Source of the DNA: Neolewinella aurantiaca
GTDB taxonomy: Bacteria > Bacteroidota > Bacteroidia > Chitinophagales > Saprospiraceae
NCBI RefSeq assembly: GCF_008014675.1
Contig: NZ_VOXD01000007.1
Location: 1-64,000, forward strand
Length of the DNA stretch: 64,000 nt
Reading direction: 5' to 3'
Shown: piece after piece, positions 8,754 to 16,258 of the stretch
Numbering within the stretch: position 1 is the stretch's first letter
Layout of the letters: every line of letters begins with the position of its first letter
Notes under the pieces: model-generated
Database searches by the model: none
The model's input: only the letters and a program-made list of their open reading frames with translations
What the model was told of the DNA's origin: nothing
Position numbers and translations under genes: made by a program

Positions 8754-10001
8754 TTATTCTTCTTCGCTTTTATGCTTCCGCGAGCCCGCGTAGAGGTCGT
8801 AACGGACATATCTCACTTCGATCGGCCCGTTCATCAGCGGAATCCGGCGGCTGGTTTTGAGCCCTACCGACTTCAAGCCTTCGGGGCTACCCGTGATCAA
8901 CCACGCAGAGTAACCTTTCCAGTTCGTTTTAAAGGTGTCGCCGATCATTTCGTACAGTTCTTCGATGTTGCCGGTTTTGAGGCGAACTTCGTAGGGCGGA
9001 TTGGTGACGAGGATTCCACCTTTTTCGGTCGCGGGCGCAGGTGCAGAGAGCTGGTTGAAAGGCAATGACTCGAAGTCGATGTGCTGAATCAGGCCGGTTC
9101 GCTCCAGAGAAACCTTGGCGAGGTGCAGCGTGAGTTCATCAATATCGTTGGCAAGAATAGGCTGGGGCGGGGTGCGAACCTTGTCGCGTGCTTCCTGGCG
9201 GATGGAAGCCCAAAGCCCGGCGTCGAAATCCGGCCAGCGCTCGAACCCGAATGACCGGTTGAGGCCCGGCGCTTGCCGGGCTGCAATCATTGCAGCTTCC
9301 GCTACGATGGTTCCGGACCCACACATCGGGTCGCAGAACGGAACTTCGCCGTCGTATCCGGAGAGGGTAACCAGGCCTGCTGCCAGTACCTCATTGATGG
9401 GCGCACCTCCGGTGCGCTTGCGGTAACCACGCCGGTGAAGGCTCTCGCCCGAGCTGTTGAGGCTTACGCTCACTTCGTCGTTGCGCGTTACGTGCAGGTT
9501 CAGGGTAAGGTCTGCGTTTTCTTTGCTTACGCTCGGGCGTTCACCCGTCTTTGCCCGGAACTGATCCACGATAGCGTCCTTGAACAACTGGCTGAGGTAA
9601 ACCGCGTTGCGGTGGTAGTCGGATTGTGTATTGGCGTCTATCCACAGGAAACCGTCTACTTTGAGGTAGGGGCTCCAGTCAATTGCTTTCAGTTGATCGT
9701 ACATCGCCTGCTCGTTGCGGGCCCGGAACGATGCAATTTCGGTAAGTACCCTGATGCCTGTCCGCAGGTTCAGGTTTGCGCGGTACATAAAGGCTTTATC
9801 GCCTTTACACATCACAACCCTGCGGCCTGGTTCGACGTCAGTTGCACCGAGGGCTGTAAGTTCGGCGGCCAGGATTTCTTCGAAGCCTTCGAAGGTAGTG
9901 ATTGCGTAAGTTTTGATGGCTGAATGTTTTTTTTCTCGGTTCGGGGTGAAGGTAGTGAACGGTAACGGGAAAACCCCGGACTTAAGCCTGATGGTGTGCA
10001 T
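8754..10001 (-). CDS. THUMP-domain class I SAM-dependent RNA methyltransferase (RlmL/YpsC type)
   Basis: Up to 415 residues. After a short unusual N terminus comes FEGFEEILAAELTALGA, the start of the ferredoxin-like/THUMP region (about 30-190). The methyltransferase core follows: DPMCGSGTIVAEAAMIA (motif I), then the substrate-binding motif TNPPYEVRL, the N-x-P-P-Y signature of N6-adenine or N2-guanine methyltransferases. RlmL and YpsC-like enzymes modify 23S rRNA. The start is uncertain: no ATG lies close to the conserved FEGFEE block, so the 10001 start may include about 25 extra residues. A near-match to the dispersed element is embedded at 9028-9045, in the alanine/proline stretch before TEKGG. 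Confidence 0.85.
   Translation of the reverse strand: MHTIRLKSGVFPLPFTTFTPNREKKHSAIKTYAITTFEGFEEILAAELTALGATDVEPGRRVVMCKGDKAFMYRANLNLRTGIRVLTEIASFRARNEQAMYDQLKAIDWSPYLKVDGFLWIDANTQSDYHRNAVYLSQLFKDAIVDQFRAKTGERPSVSKENADLTLNLHVTRNDEVSVSLNSSGESLHRRGYRKRTGGAPINEVLAAGLVTLSGYDGEVPFCDPMCGSGTIVAEAAMIAARQAPGLNRSFGFERWPDFDAGLWASIRQEARDKVRTPPQPILANDIDELTLHLAKVSLERTGLIQHIDFESLPFNQLSAPAPATEKGGILVTNPPYEVRLKTGNIEELYEMIGDTFKTNWKGYSAWLITGSPEGLKSVGLKTSRRIPLMNGPIEVRYVRYDLYAGSRKHKSEEE
9028..9045 (+). repeat. Dispersed-element near-match inside the methyltransferase gene
   Basis: GTCGCGGGCGCAGGTGCA differs from GGCGCGGCCGCAGGTGCA at two positions. It encodes part of an Ala/Pro-rich stretch (APAPAT) on the minus strand and could be chance. 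Confidence 0.4.
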
Positions 10002-10138
10002 TAGACCTTACAGGCCGGCCGGGGATGAGGCTCCTTTTGCTCAACAGACGTTGTTAAACGCACGGAGCACTGACCAGAATCCGACGCCTTCGTAAAAGCA
10101 GGTGCGCAAGGACCGGAATTCTATTTAAAAGCTTTTTT

Positions 10139-10156
10139 TGCACCCGCGTTCGCGCC
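10139..10156 (-). repeat. Dispersed 18-bp element, copy 4
   Basis: TGCACCCGCGTTCGCGCC, one mismatch from consensus, preceded on the left by a T-rich tail (TTTAAAAGCTTTTTTT). It lies 43 bp beyond the stop of the NlpC-like gene. Confidence 0.8.
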
Positions 10157-10199
10157 ATATGAACAACCTGAAAGCGCGACAGGGCTAATGCCGATCGTT

Positions 10200-11054
10200 C
10201 TAAAAGATTGCCATCTGGTTTTCGTTGGCTTCAACCTTTTTCTGCTTGCGCATTAAGACGTTCGGGATGTCCATATCAGGGAGCAGCCGCTTTACGATGC
10301 GCAGCCGGTGAGAATACCGTCCGGTTTCCTGGTTGAAAATTCCGTAATGGTCAACGCTATCGATTCTCACCCGGTCTCCGACGTGCAGGATTTTGCTGTC
10401 GGGCAGTAACAGCCCAACGTGTTCGATGTGGCCTTTTCGGTTGTCGAAGAAAGCAAGGTCTGCCGGTTGGGCCTGAATCACGAAGTCCACCATCCGGCCG
10501 TGATTGCTCATCGCGTCGGCGGTTCGGGGGAGTTTGATGTTGATCAGCCGGGCCACCAGTTGAATGAGTGCTGCGGGATCGATGCCGGTAGGCGTGCGGC
10601 CACCGGCGAGACCGGGGACAAAGAGCCAGCGCCGGGCAAAACGAATCATGAGGTCCGCTTCGGTACGGAGGTCTTCGGAAAGCGCGGCCTGGCCGGAGTA
10701 GTTGAAAACGTGCTGGCCGTGAAGCAGGCGCATTCCGTCGAAACCAGGTAAGCGTGCCCCGAAGGTAATCGGAACGGCCGCTTGCTCGCCCAGAATAGCC
10801 GACCACAAGTCAAGGGCAAAGGCAGGGTTGTCGCGTTGCAGCCGGAAGGTTCGCTCATCGGCAGTAAGGAGTTGATCGGTACGTACAAAACCCTCGAAAT
10901 CATCATCACAGCATCGGATACGGGAAAATGTTTTTCCCGGTTCCAAAATAGTAACCGGCTCTCCCAGCAGCAACTGGGACATCATTTCAGATTTAGCCTT
11001 GGCGTGGCTCCGGATGGCGGCAGCAGTAAAGCGACCGAGGGCAAAGTTTGACAT
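10200..11054 (-). CDS. NlpC/P60-like (C40) protein lacking the catalytic cysteine
   Basis: A 284-residue protein that follows the layout of Bacteroidota C40 peptidases: an N-terminal SH3-like region (LLLGEPVTILEP..FSRIRCCDDDFEGFVRTDQL, about 28-63) and a C-terminal NlpC/P60 fold (about 135-270) with the LPRTADAM, PADLAFFDN and HIEHVGLLL blocks. Active members cleave peptidoglycan stem peptides using Cys in a GIDCSG motif. Here the equivalent segment is GIDPAALIQ: Cys is Pro160, and the following Ser and Gly are Ala. His212 (HVG) remains. No signal peptide is visible. The start ATG at 11054 is chosen over 11141 because the upstream 29 residues look unrelated. It is probably a catalytically inactive relative. 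Confidence 0.75.
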   Translation of the reverse strand: MSNFALGRFTAAAIRSHAKAKSEMMSQLLLGEPVTILEPGKTFSRIRCCDDDFEGFVRTDQLLTADERTFRLQRDNPAFALDLWSAILGEQAAVPITFGARLPGFDGMRLLHGQHVFNYSGQAALSEDLRTEADLMIRFARRWLFVPGLAGGRTPTGIDPAALIQLVARLINIKLPRTADAMSNHGRMVDFVIQAQPADLAFFDNRKGHIEHVGLLLPDSKILHVGDRVRIDSVDHYGIFNQETGRYSHRLRIVKRLLPDMDIPNVLMRKQKKVEANENQMAIF

Positions 11055-11220
11055 ACGGCTGCAAGATAAAATAAATTGCCGGTTGTCGACGGTTCTGACG
11101 GCCGGATGCACCACAAGGGCGCCAGCCATACGGACATTCATGAGCCTCGCCTTTTGGTGAACTGCAATAAGCCGGGCCGAATTCCGTTGGTAAAAGTGAT
11201 GTGGCCGCCAAGGTCCGACG

Positions 11221-11228
11221 TACCTTTG
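11221..11228 (+). promoter_or_regulatory. TAnnTTTG -7 box before porP-like gene
   Basis: TACCTTTG matches the Bacteroidota -7 consensus TAnnTTTG and lies 20 bp before the start codon. No good -33 box is seen at the usual distance. Confidence 0.5.
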
Positions 11229-11248
11229 CGGCCTCCCAAAATTACCGT

Positions 11249-12307
11249 ATGAAGTTTCCTTTACTGGTCCTTACCTTTCTGTTGTGTGCAAGCGGACTTT
11301 CTGCCCAGGATTATCACTTTTCCCAGTTTTTTGCAGCACCTCTGACCCTGAACCCGGCCCTGACCGGGGCTTTCCCTGGTACTTATCGTGTCGCGTTGTC
11401 GCATCGCAGCCAGTGGGCACAAACCCTGGAAACACCGTTTTCTACTACCGCCTTCTCTGCCGACTTTAAGTATTTCGTCAACCCTAAGAAGCGGCGTTAC
11501 AAAGACGCCTTTGGCGTCGGCGTATCTTTTGCCAGCGACCGGTTGTCTGAATTTAATTACAGTGTCAACCAGATCATGGTCGGCGGAGCTTTTCACAAAG
11601 CCCTTGACCCCCGGAGCAACCAAACCCTTAGCCTTGGCTTTCAGCTGGGTGTGGTACAGCGCAACGTCAGTTACGATCAGCTTACCTTCGAGGACGCCTT
11701 CGACGGAACATCTGTATACGTAGATGGCGCTTCTGCCGAGGAACTCCCGGCCAATAATTACGCCTTCGGAGACTACCAATTGGGCTTGAATTATGCCTAC
11801 GCGCCCAAGAATAAAGTGGCCGTTTATCTCGGTGCAGCGGTCCATCACTTCAATCAGCCCGAGCAGAGCTTCTATGCTGAAATCACTCAGGGAGAAGACG
11901 TAGAGGTTACTCAAACGCTTTACCGTCGCTACAGCGGATACCTGAACCTCAGGCTTCCGATCGGGAGAGATGTGAGCCTCAGCCCCAGGGTTTACGCCTA
12001 CGCTCAGGGACCTCACCTTGTTACCAATGCGGGCAGTAACCTGCGTTTTTTGCTAAACGACAGCAACGGAGCTGCACTGCACCTTGGCGCTTATGTGCGG
12101 GGAGTTGGCAGCGATGTAGAGTACGGTATCGATAGCGCAGTTGGCATGTTCGGGGTCGAATTCAACAGCTTTCTCGTCGGGATGAGCTACGATGCCGGAC
12201 TGAACGGCCTGCAGACCAACCGCCGCCACCAGGGGGCTTTCGAACTCAACATCGCCTACCTCGGAAAGACAAACGATGACGAAGCGGTACCGTGTCCTAA
12301 ATTCTGA
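11249..12307 (+). CDS. PorP/SprF-family type IX secretion outer membrane protein
   Basis: A 352-residue protein with a signal peptide (MKFPLLVLTFLLCASGLSAQ) and the hallmark start of the PorP/SprF family, DYHFSQFFAAPLTLNPALTGAFPGTYR. It continues with alternating outer-membrane beta strands (SLGFQLGVVQRNVSYDQL, YQLGLNYAYAPKNKVAVYLGAAVHHFNQPEQSF) and ends in CPKF. PorP/SprF proteins are outer membrane barrels that work with the type IX machinery; many are paired with one large cargo protein. Here the neighbours are a thioredoxin and unrelated genes, so its cargo is not apparent. The second PorP/SprF protein in this window (17528-18622) ends in the same CPKF. Confidence 0.9.
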   Translation: MKFPLLVLTFLLCASGLSAQDYHFSQFFAAPLTLNPALTGAFPGTYRVALSHRSQWAQTLETPFSTTAFSADFKYFVNPKKRRYKDAFGVGVSFASDRLSEFNYSVNQIMVGGAFHKALDPRSNQTLSLGFQLGVVQRNVSYDQLTFEDAFDGTSVYVDGASAEELPANNYAFGDYQLGLNYAYAPKNKVAVYLGAAVHHFNQPEQSFYAEITQGEDVEVTQTLYRRYSGYLNLRLPIGRDVSLSPRVYAYAQGPHLVTNAGSNLRFLLNDSNGAALHLGAYVRGVGSDVEYGIDSAVGMFGVEFNSFLVGMSYDAGLNGLQTNRRHQGAFELNIAYLGKTNDDEAVPCPKF

Positions 12308-12412
12308 TGTTTCCTACACCATGGTACTTCTACCGTGTAAATAAGAAGGGGAATTGCCGTCATTTAACAGAGTGGTAGGTTTTTCAAAAGGTTAGTTAAC
12401 AGGGTGATTTCG

Positions 12413-12420
12413 TAGCTTTG
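12413..12420 (+). promoter_or_regulatory. TAnnTTTG -7 box before the thioredoxin gene
   Basis: TAGCTTTG lies 43 bp before the ATG and fits the Bacteroidota -7 consensus; a TTAG-like -33 region lies about 20 bp upstream but is weak. Confidence 0.5.
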
Positions 12421-12463
12421 TGTCCTCTCTGAAACAATTAACCAGAATAATAGAATCGTTCCT

Positions 12464-12982
12464 ATGTCGCTTTTACGCTTGACTCTGGCCTTTGTGGCCG
12501 TGCTTTCTTTTACGTCAACTACTTCCGCTCAGATTAAATGGATGAGCTGGGATGAAGCTATTACTGCCAACAAAAAAGAGCCCAAAAAACTGCTTGTCGA
12601 TGTCTACACCGAGTGGTGCGGCTGGTGCAAAAAGATGGACAAGGCTGTCTTTACGGATCCGGTAATTGAAGCTTACGTAAAGGAGAACTTCTACGCCGTA
12701 AAGTTCGACGCCGAGCAAAAAGGGGCCATCAAATACGATGGCTACACCTTCAACTTCAACCCCGAAGCCACCCGTCGTGGAGTTCACGATCTGGCCGTGG
12801 CTCTGCTGGACAGCCGGATGAGCTACCCGAGCATTGTTTACCTCGACGAGAACCGCGACCGCATTTCCATCAGCCCCGGTTTCAAGCCGGCCAATAAGTT
12901 CATCAACGAGCTCAACTTTATTCAGGGCGGTCACTATAAGACCAAGACTTATCAGGAATACCTGAAAACGATCGGTAAATAA
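12464..12982 (+). CDS. Secreted thioredoxin-fold protein (CGWC)
   Basis: A 172-residue protein with a signal peptide (MSLLRLTLAFVAVLSFTSTTSAQ) and a thioredoxin-like domain. The active site is WCGWC (Cys52 and Cys55), preceded by KKLLVDVYTE, and the helix KKMDKAVFTDPVIEAYVKENFYAVKFDAE resembles DUF255/thioredoxin_7 proteins. Later, YPSIVYLDE supplies the cis-proline loop region. It should act as a periplasmic or extracytoplasmic thiol-disulfide protein. An element copy lies 15 bp after its stop. Confidence 0.87.
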   Translation: MSLLRLTLAFVAVLSFTSTTSAQIKWMSWDEAITANKKEPKKLLVDVYTEWCGWCKKMDKAVFTDPVIEAYVKENFYAVKFDAEQKGAIKYDGYTFNFNPEATRRGVHDLAVALLDSRMSYPSIVYLDENRDRISISPGFKPANKFINELNFIQGGHYKTKTYQEYLKTIGK

Positions 12983-12997
12983 TAAAAGGAAGTTTCC

Positions 12998-13015
12998 GGC
13001 GCGGCCGCAGGTGAA
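12998..13015 (+). repeat. Dispersed 18-bp element, copy 5
   Basis: GGCGCGGCCGCAGGTGAA, one mismatch at the 3' end, 15 bp after the thioredoxin stop and 9 bp beyond the stop of the convergent futalosine hydrolase gene. An AT-rich tail (CGTTTTTAAGGAG) follows. Confidence 0.82.
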
Positions 13016-13024
13016 AGCCCGTTT

Positions 13025-13708
13025 TTAAGGAGCAATAAATGCACCCAGCAGTGCCTGTAATTGCTCGTTTAAGGCCAAAATCGCCTCTTTCATCTGCCAA
13101 CTGTCCCGATCACGGGGGGCAACGTAATTACTGACGGCCCTGAGTTGTAGCGGTTCGATTCCGTTCTGAAGACAGGCGTAAAAGAAGGCTGCTCCTTCCA
13201 TACTTTCAACCTGTGCTTCGGGGAAACGTGCTTTCATCATGGCGATGCTTTTTGCGGATCCGTTGACCCTGTTTACCGAGATGGCTGCCACATGGGGGAA
13301 GGGTAGGGAGGCCAATCCTGCGGGCGATTCCAATACTTCCTGCTGGTTAAAGGGCAGGCCGGGATGAAGACCGATTTCCGCCAGGCTCAGGTGCCGTCCG
13401 TCCTTGTCCTCGGCACCCAGATCTCCGAATCTTTCTGAGCTTACCCGGACAACCTGACCCAGTTCGAGGTTTTGATCTATTGCACCGCCTACTCCCGCCT
13501 GGATGGCCAGGGAGGGCAGGTTCCCCGCCCCAAACCTTGCGCCCAGCGCGTAAGCGGTCGCTGTGAGCCCAACTCCGGTAAAAACGACCTCGATGGTGAC
13601 CTGGCCAAAATTGAGGACGTTGCCGGTTTCCGTTTCTGCACGCGCCCGAAGCCAATTAACGGTCGGCTCTATCTCGAAGAGGGTCGCAGCGGTAAGAAGG
13701 ATATTCAT
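13025..13708 (-). CDS. mqnB: Futalosine hydrolase
   Basis: A 227-residue member of the MTA/SAH nucleosidase-like purine phosphorylase family. Key blocks are FTGVGLTATAYALG, the nucleoside-binding AGVGGAIDQNLELGQVVRVSSERFGDLGAEDKDG and VESMEGAAFFYACL near the C terminus, followed by RAVSNYVAPRDRDSW. This pattern fits MqnB, which removes hypoxanthine from futalosine in the alternative menaquinone pathway, better than MTA/SAH nucleosidase: the FGDLGAEDKDG segment is typical of MqnB. No other mqn gene lies in the window. It is downstream of and co-oriented with the rimK pair. Confidence 0.82.
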   Translation of the reverse strand: MNILLTAATLFEIEPTVNWLRARAETETGNVLNFGQVTIEVVFTGVGLTATAYALGARFGAGNLPSLAIQAGVGGAIDQNLELGQVVRVSSERFGDLGAEDKDGRHLSLAEIGLHPGLPFNQQEVLESPAGLASLPFPHVAAISVNRVNGSAKSIAMMKARFPEAQVESMEGAAFFYACLQNGIEPLQLRAVSNYVAPRDRDSWQMKEAILALNEQLQALLGAFIAP

Positions 13709-13728
13709 TTCTGAGGAGTTGAGGCTGT

Positions 13729-13746
13729 TGCACCTGCGGGTTTGCG
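13729..13746 (-). repeat. Degenerate dispersed element
   Basis: TGCACCTGCGGGTTTGCG matches the first ten bases of the reverse consensus exactly, then diverges. It lies 20 bp upstream of the futalosine hydrolase start. Confidence 0.4.
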
Positions 13747-13780
13747 ATTGTAAGTGCTGTTATCTGGCAGAGTAGCTCCG

Positions 13781-14746
13781 CTACTGCTTCCAGCCAATAT
13801 GAAAGAGTGCATCGCCTTGGCTTACGACCGCGGAGTTGGCGTGCCCGATGATGATACCGTCGCGGGGAGAGGCAATGCGCTTGTCTTTCCGGATAGCCTG
13901 CGGGTCTACGATTATGCCAATAACTTCCCCTTTCCGTACCGGGTAGCCCGACTTTTTTGTCCACTGAAACAATCCAGCCCGACTGGCCCTGATCCAGACA
14001 CTGCTGTTGAGATGAACAGTCTTGCGTACCGGGTCGGGTGGTTTTACCTGGATCATCTGTTGATCATACAAAAGGCGGTGGAGCCCGGCAACTCCAGCAT
14101 CGATACTGGTAGAGTCGTACCTCAGGTTTTCTCCGCCCTCAAAAGTGAGCACACTCACCTGATGGTTTTTAAGCGCCGACCGCCGGAGTGATTTAGCCGG
14201 AGCCTTTTTCCCCAGGATCAGGGGAGATGCAAAAGCCCGGGCTGCGCGTTCTGCTTCGGGGTCCTCGGGGTTATACCGTATTTGTGGGAAGTTGTACGTT
14301 CCCCGGCCACCCGTATGGAAGTCTACGGCCAGATTGAGGTGAGGCAGAATATTTTTACTTAGCCCGTTGGCAATCCGGCTGGCCAAGGAGCCGGTGGAGG
14401 TGCCGGGGAAGGCGCGGTTAACGTCTTTGCCGTCAGGAACGTCACGACTGAAGTTGTTGAAGCCGTAAACGTTCAACAGAGGGATTGCGATAACGGTCCC
14501 GGCGGTAATCTTATCGAACATTTTATTGCTCAGGCACCGCCGTACGATCTCAACTCCGTTGACCTCGTCTCCGTGAACACCAGCCAGAAACATCACCGTA
14601 GGCCCGGGCTGAAAAGCCCGGAAAACATGGGCGTTTATAGAGACCTGATTGCCGCTGGGCAGCTGCCCGGCTACAACTTCCACCGTGCCGGACTGGCCGG
14701 GGTAGAAGGTTCCCTCCGCAATGATCATTGGTTGGATATCTTTCAT
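13781..14746 (-). CDS. Succinylglutamate desuccinylase/aspartoacylase family protein
   Basis: A 321-residue zinc carboxypeptidase-like (M14/AstE-AspA) protein. The zinc site is shown by AGVHGDEVNGVEIV (His and Glu ligands) and AVDFHTGGRGTYNFPQIR (third ligand His); the C-terminal part is a beta-barrel-like segment (VRKTVHLNSSVWIRASRAGLF..IGIIVDP). Homologues encoded next to RimK are common, and a deacylase or protease role related to poly-glutamate modification has been suggested for such pairs. The gene overlaps the rimK stop by 4 bp (ATGA), a strong sign of translational coupling. The substrate is unknown. Confidence 0.85.
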   Translation of the reverse strand: MKDIQPMIIAEGTFYPGQSGTVEVVAGQLPSGNQVSINAHVFRAFQPGPTVMFLAGVHGDEVNGVEIVRRCLSNKMFDKITAGTVIAIPLLNVYGFNNFSRDVPDGKDVNRAFPGTSTGSLASRIANGLSKNILPHLNLAVDFHTGGRGTYNFPQIRYNPEDPEAERAARAFASPLILGKKAPAKSLRRSALKNHQVSVLTFEGGENLRYDSTSIDAGVAGLHRLLYDQQMIQVKPPDPVRKTVHLNSSVWIRASRAGLFQWTKKSGYPVRKGEVIGIIVDPQAIRKDKRIASPRDGIIIGHANSAVVSQGDALFHIGWKQ

Positions 14747-15636
14747 AGGTTGAGGTCGAGTTTAAAGGCTTTATTGACGGCGTACTCCACAATGACTCCG
14801 GCAATGTCTATACCCGTATGGGTCTCGATTCCTTCCAGCCCGGGGCTGGCGTTGACCTCCATGATCAAATGGCCACGGTTGCTGGGTATTAGGTCTACGC
14901 CCGCTACTTCAACGCCCACGATTTTGGCCGCCCGGATGGCAAGTGCTTCGTCTTCGGCGGAGAGTTCTACCTGGCGGGCTGTAGCCCCGCGGTGCATGTT
15001 GGCGCGGAACTCGTCTGGTCCGGCTTTGCGCTCCATCGCAGCAACCACTTCGTTGCCGACTACAAATGCCCGGATGTCTCTCCCGTCGCTTTCGGCTATG
15101 AATTCCTGCAGGATCACCCGGTCCTGAAGCCGGAGAAAACCTTCCGCGATCCGCTCTAATTGGTAAGGGGTGTGCGCCAGCGCAACTCCTACGCCATGCG
15201 TGCTTTCCAACAGCTTTACAACAATAGGATAGGAGCCCATCGTCTTCCCGGCCCGGCGAACTTCGTGGAGGGTGAAGCACAAAACCGTACCCGGCACCTG
15301 CACGCCGTTGCCCGCCAAAACCTGAAGGCACGACATCTTATCGCGCGCCAGCAAAAGACCATTCGCACTAATCGTCGTCGGTACTTTGAGTACTTCGAGC
15401 TGACGGATAATAGCCGCTCCACGGTTGGTGATATTGGCCCCAATGCGGGGAATGGAAACGTCCGGTTTAGGTATAGGTGTCCCATTCAGCAATAAAGAAG
15501 GGCCATGCTCCCCCAAACTGGGGCTACAAAGACCGTGGTCGACAACGGTCGTCTGATGCCCCCGCTCTACACCGGCTTCCACAAGTCGTTGAGTAGAATA
15601 AAGGGAAGGGCCGCGGGAAAAGATATTGATCGTCAT
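14743..15636 (-). CDS. rimK: RimK-family ATP-grasp ligase
   Basis: A 297-residue protein with an N-terminal preATP-grasp domain (about 1-95, containing PKPDVSIPRIGANIT) and a RimK ATP-grasp domain. Visible motifs are the RDKMSCLQVLAGNGVQVPGT segment, the ATP-binding VVKLLESTHGVGV loop, ILQEFIAESDGRDIRAFVVG, and the metal-binding IMEVNASPGLEGIE near the end. RimK adds glutamate residues to the C terminus of ribosomal protein S6 in Escherichia coli. It is about the same length (300 residues in E. coli). It forms a tight two-gene unit with the aspartoacylase-like gene. Confidence 0.87.
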   Translation of the reverse strand: MTINIFSRGPSLYSTQRLVEAGVERGHQTTVVDHGLCSPSLGEHGPSLLLNGTPIPKPDVSIPRIGANITNRGAAIIRQLEVLKVPTTISANGLLLARDKMSCLQVLAGNGVQVPGTVLCFTLHEVRRAGKTMGSYPIVVKLLESTHGVGVALAHTPYQLERIAEGFLRLQDRVILQEFIAESDGRDIRAFVVGNEVVAAMERKAGPDEFRANMHRGATARQVELSAEDEALAIRAAKIVGVEVAGVDLIPSNRGHLIMEVNASPGLEGIETHTGIDIAGVIVEYAVNKAFKLDLNL

Positions 15637-15798
15637 GGTTGAAACTGGTAGGAAAGCGTAAAGCTAAGTCTTAGGATGGGGAATGGTATAATTTGTATTG
15701 TATCTTGCGGGTTCAACAACGACCCCAGGCAACGAAACGACACAAATCAACCGTTTTAGTTCAGCTGCTTCTTTTATAAAAACTTTCCCAACGAAACG

Positions 15799-15830
15799 TT
15801 TGGTAATGATAAATGAAAGAAGTACCTTTG
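15799..15830 (+). promoter_or_regulatory. Promoter of rpmE
   Basis: A TTTGG box (15799-15803) and TACCTTTG (15823-15830), about 19-20 bp apart, match the Bacteroidota -33/-7 promoter. The L31 start codon is 21 bp downstream. Confidence 0.75.
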
Positions 15831-15851
15831 CGGTCCGAAAATATAAAGGAA

Positions 15852-16148
15852 ATGAAAAAGGAACTTCATCCCGAGTCTTACCGTACTGTAATCTTCCGTG
15901 ACATCAACGCCGACGTAAGCTGGCTTGGTCGGAGCTGTGCTAAGACACGCGACAGCGATACATTTGAAGATGGTAACGAGTACCCGCTGATCAAACTGGA
16001 GATTTCCAGTGAGTCGCACCCGTTCTTTACCGGTAAGATGCAGTTTGTTGATACCGCTGGTCGTATCGACAAGTTCAACAAGAAATTTGGCAAGAGCCGC
16101 TTCGCTAAGAAATTGGGTGAAGAGGAAGCTCCTGCAACCGAAGCCTAA
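15852..16148 (+). CDS. rpmE2: 50S ribosomal protein L31 type B
   Basis: A 98-residue protein. MKKELHPESYRTVIFRDINADVSWLGRS is the characteristic start of type B L31, followed by YPLIKLEISSESHPFFTGKM and the FNKKFGKSRFAKK tail. The zinc-binding CxxC of classical L31 is absent, as in zinc-independent paralogues. An alternative upstream start at 15813 would place the -7 promoter box inside the gene, so ATG 15852 is right. Confidence 0.96.
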   Translation: MKKELHPESYRTVIFRDINADVSWLGRSCAKTRDSDTFEDGNEYPLIKLEISSESHPFFTGKMQFVDTAGRIDKFNKKFGKSRFAKKLGEEEAPATEA

Positions 16149-16176
16149 ATTTTCCATCTGCGTGAAAACGTGGCTG

Positions 16177-16212
16177 AAGCCCGAAGTGAACCCGTGTTTA
16201 CTTCGGGCTTTT
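16177..16212 (+). terminator. Intrinsic terminator of rpmE
   Basis: Perfect 11-bp arms AAGCCCGAAGT (16177-16187) and ACTTCGGGCTT (16200-16210) run into a short T-tract. Confidence 0.88.
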
Positions 16213-16258
16213 CCTGTTGCCCCTGCCTGATACAGAAAGCCAATAAGTACTCATTCCT

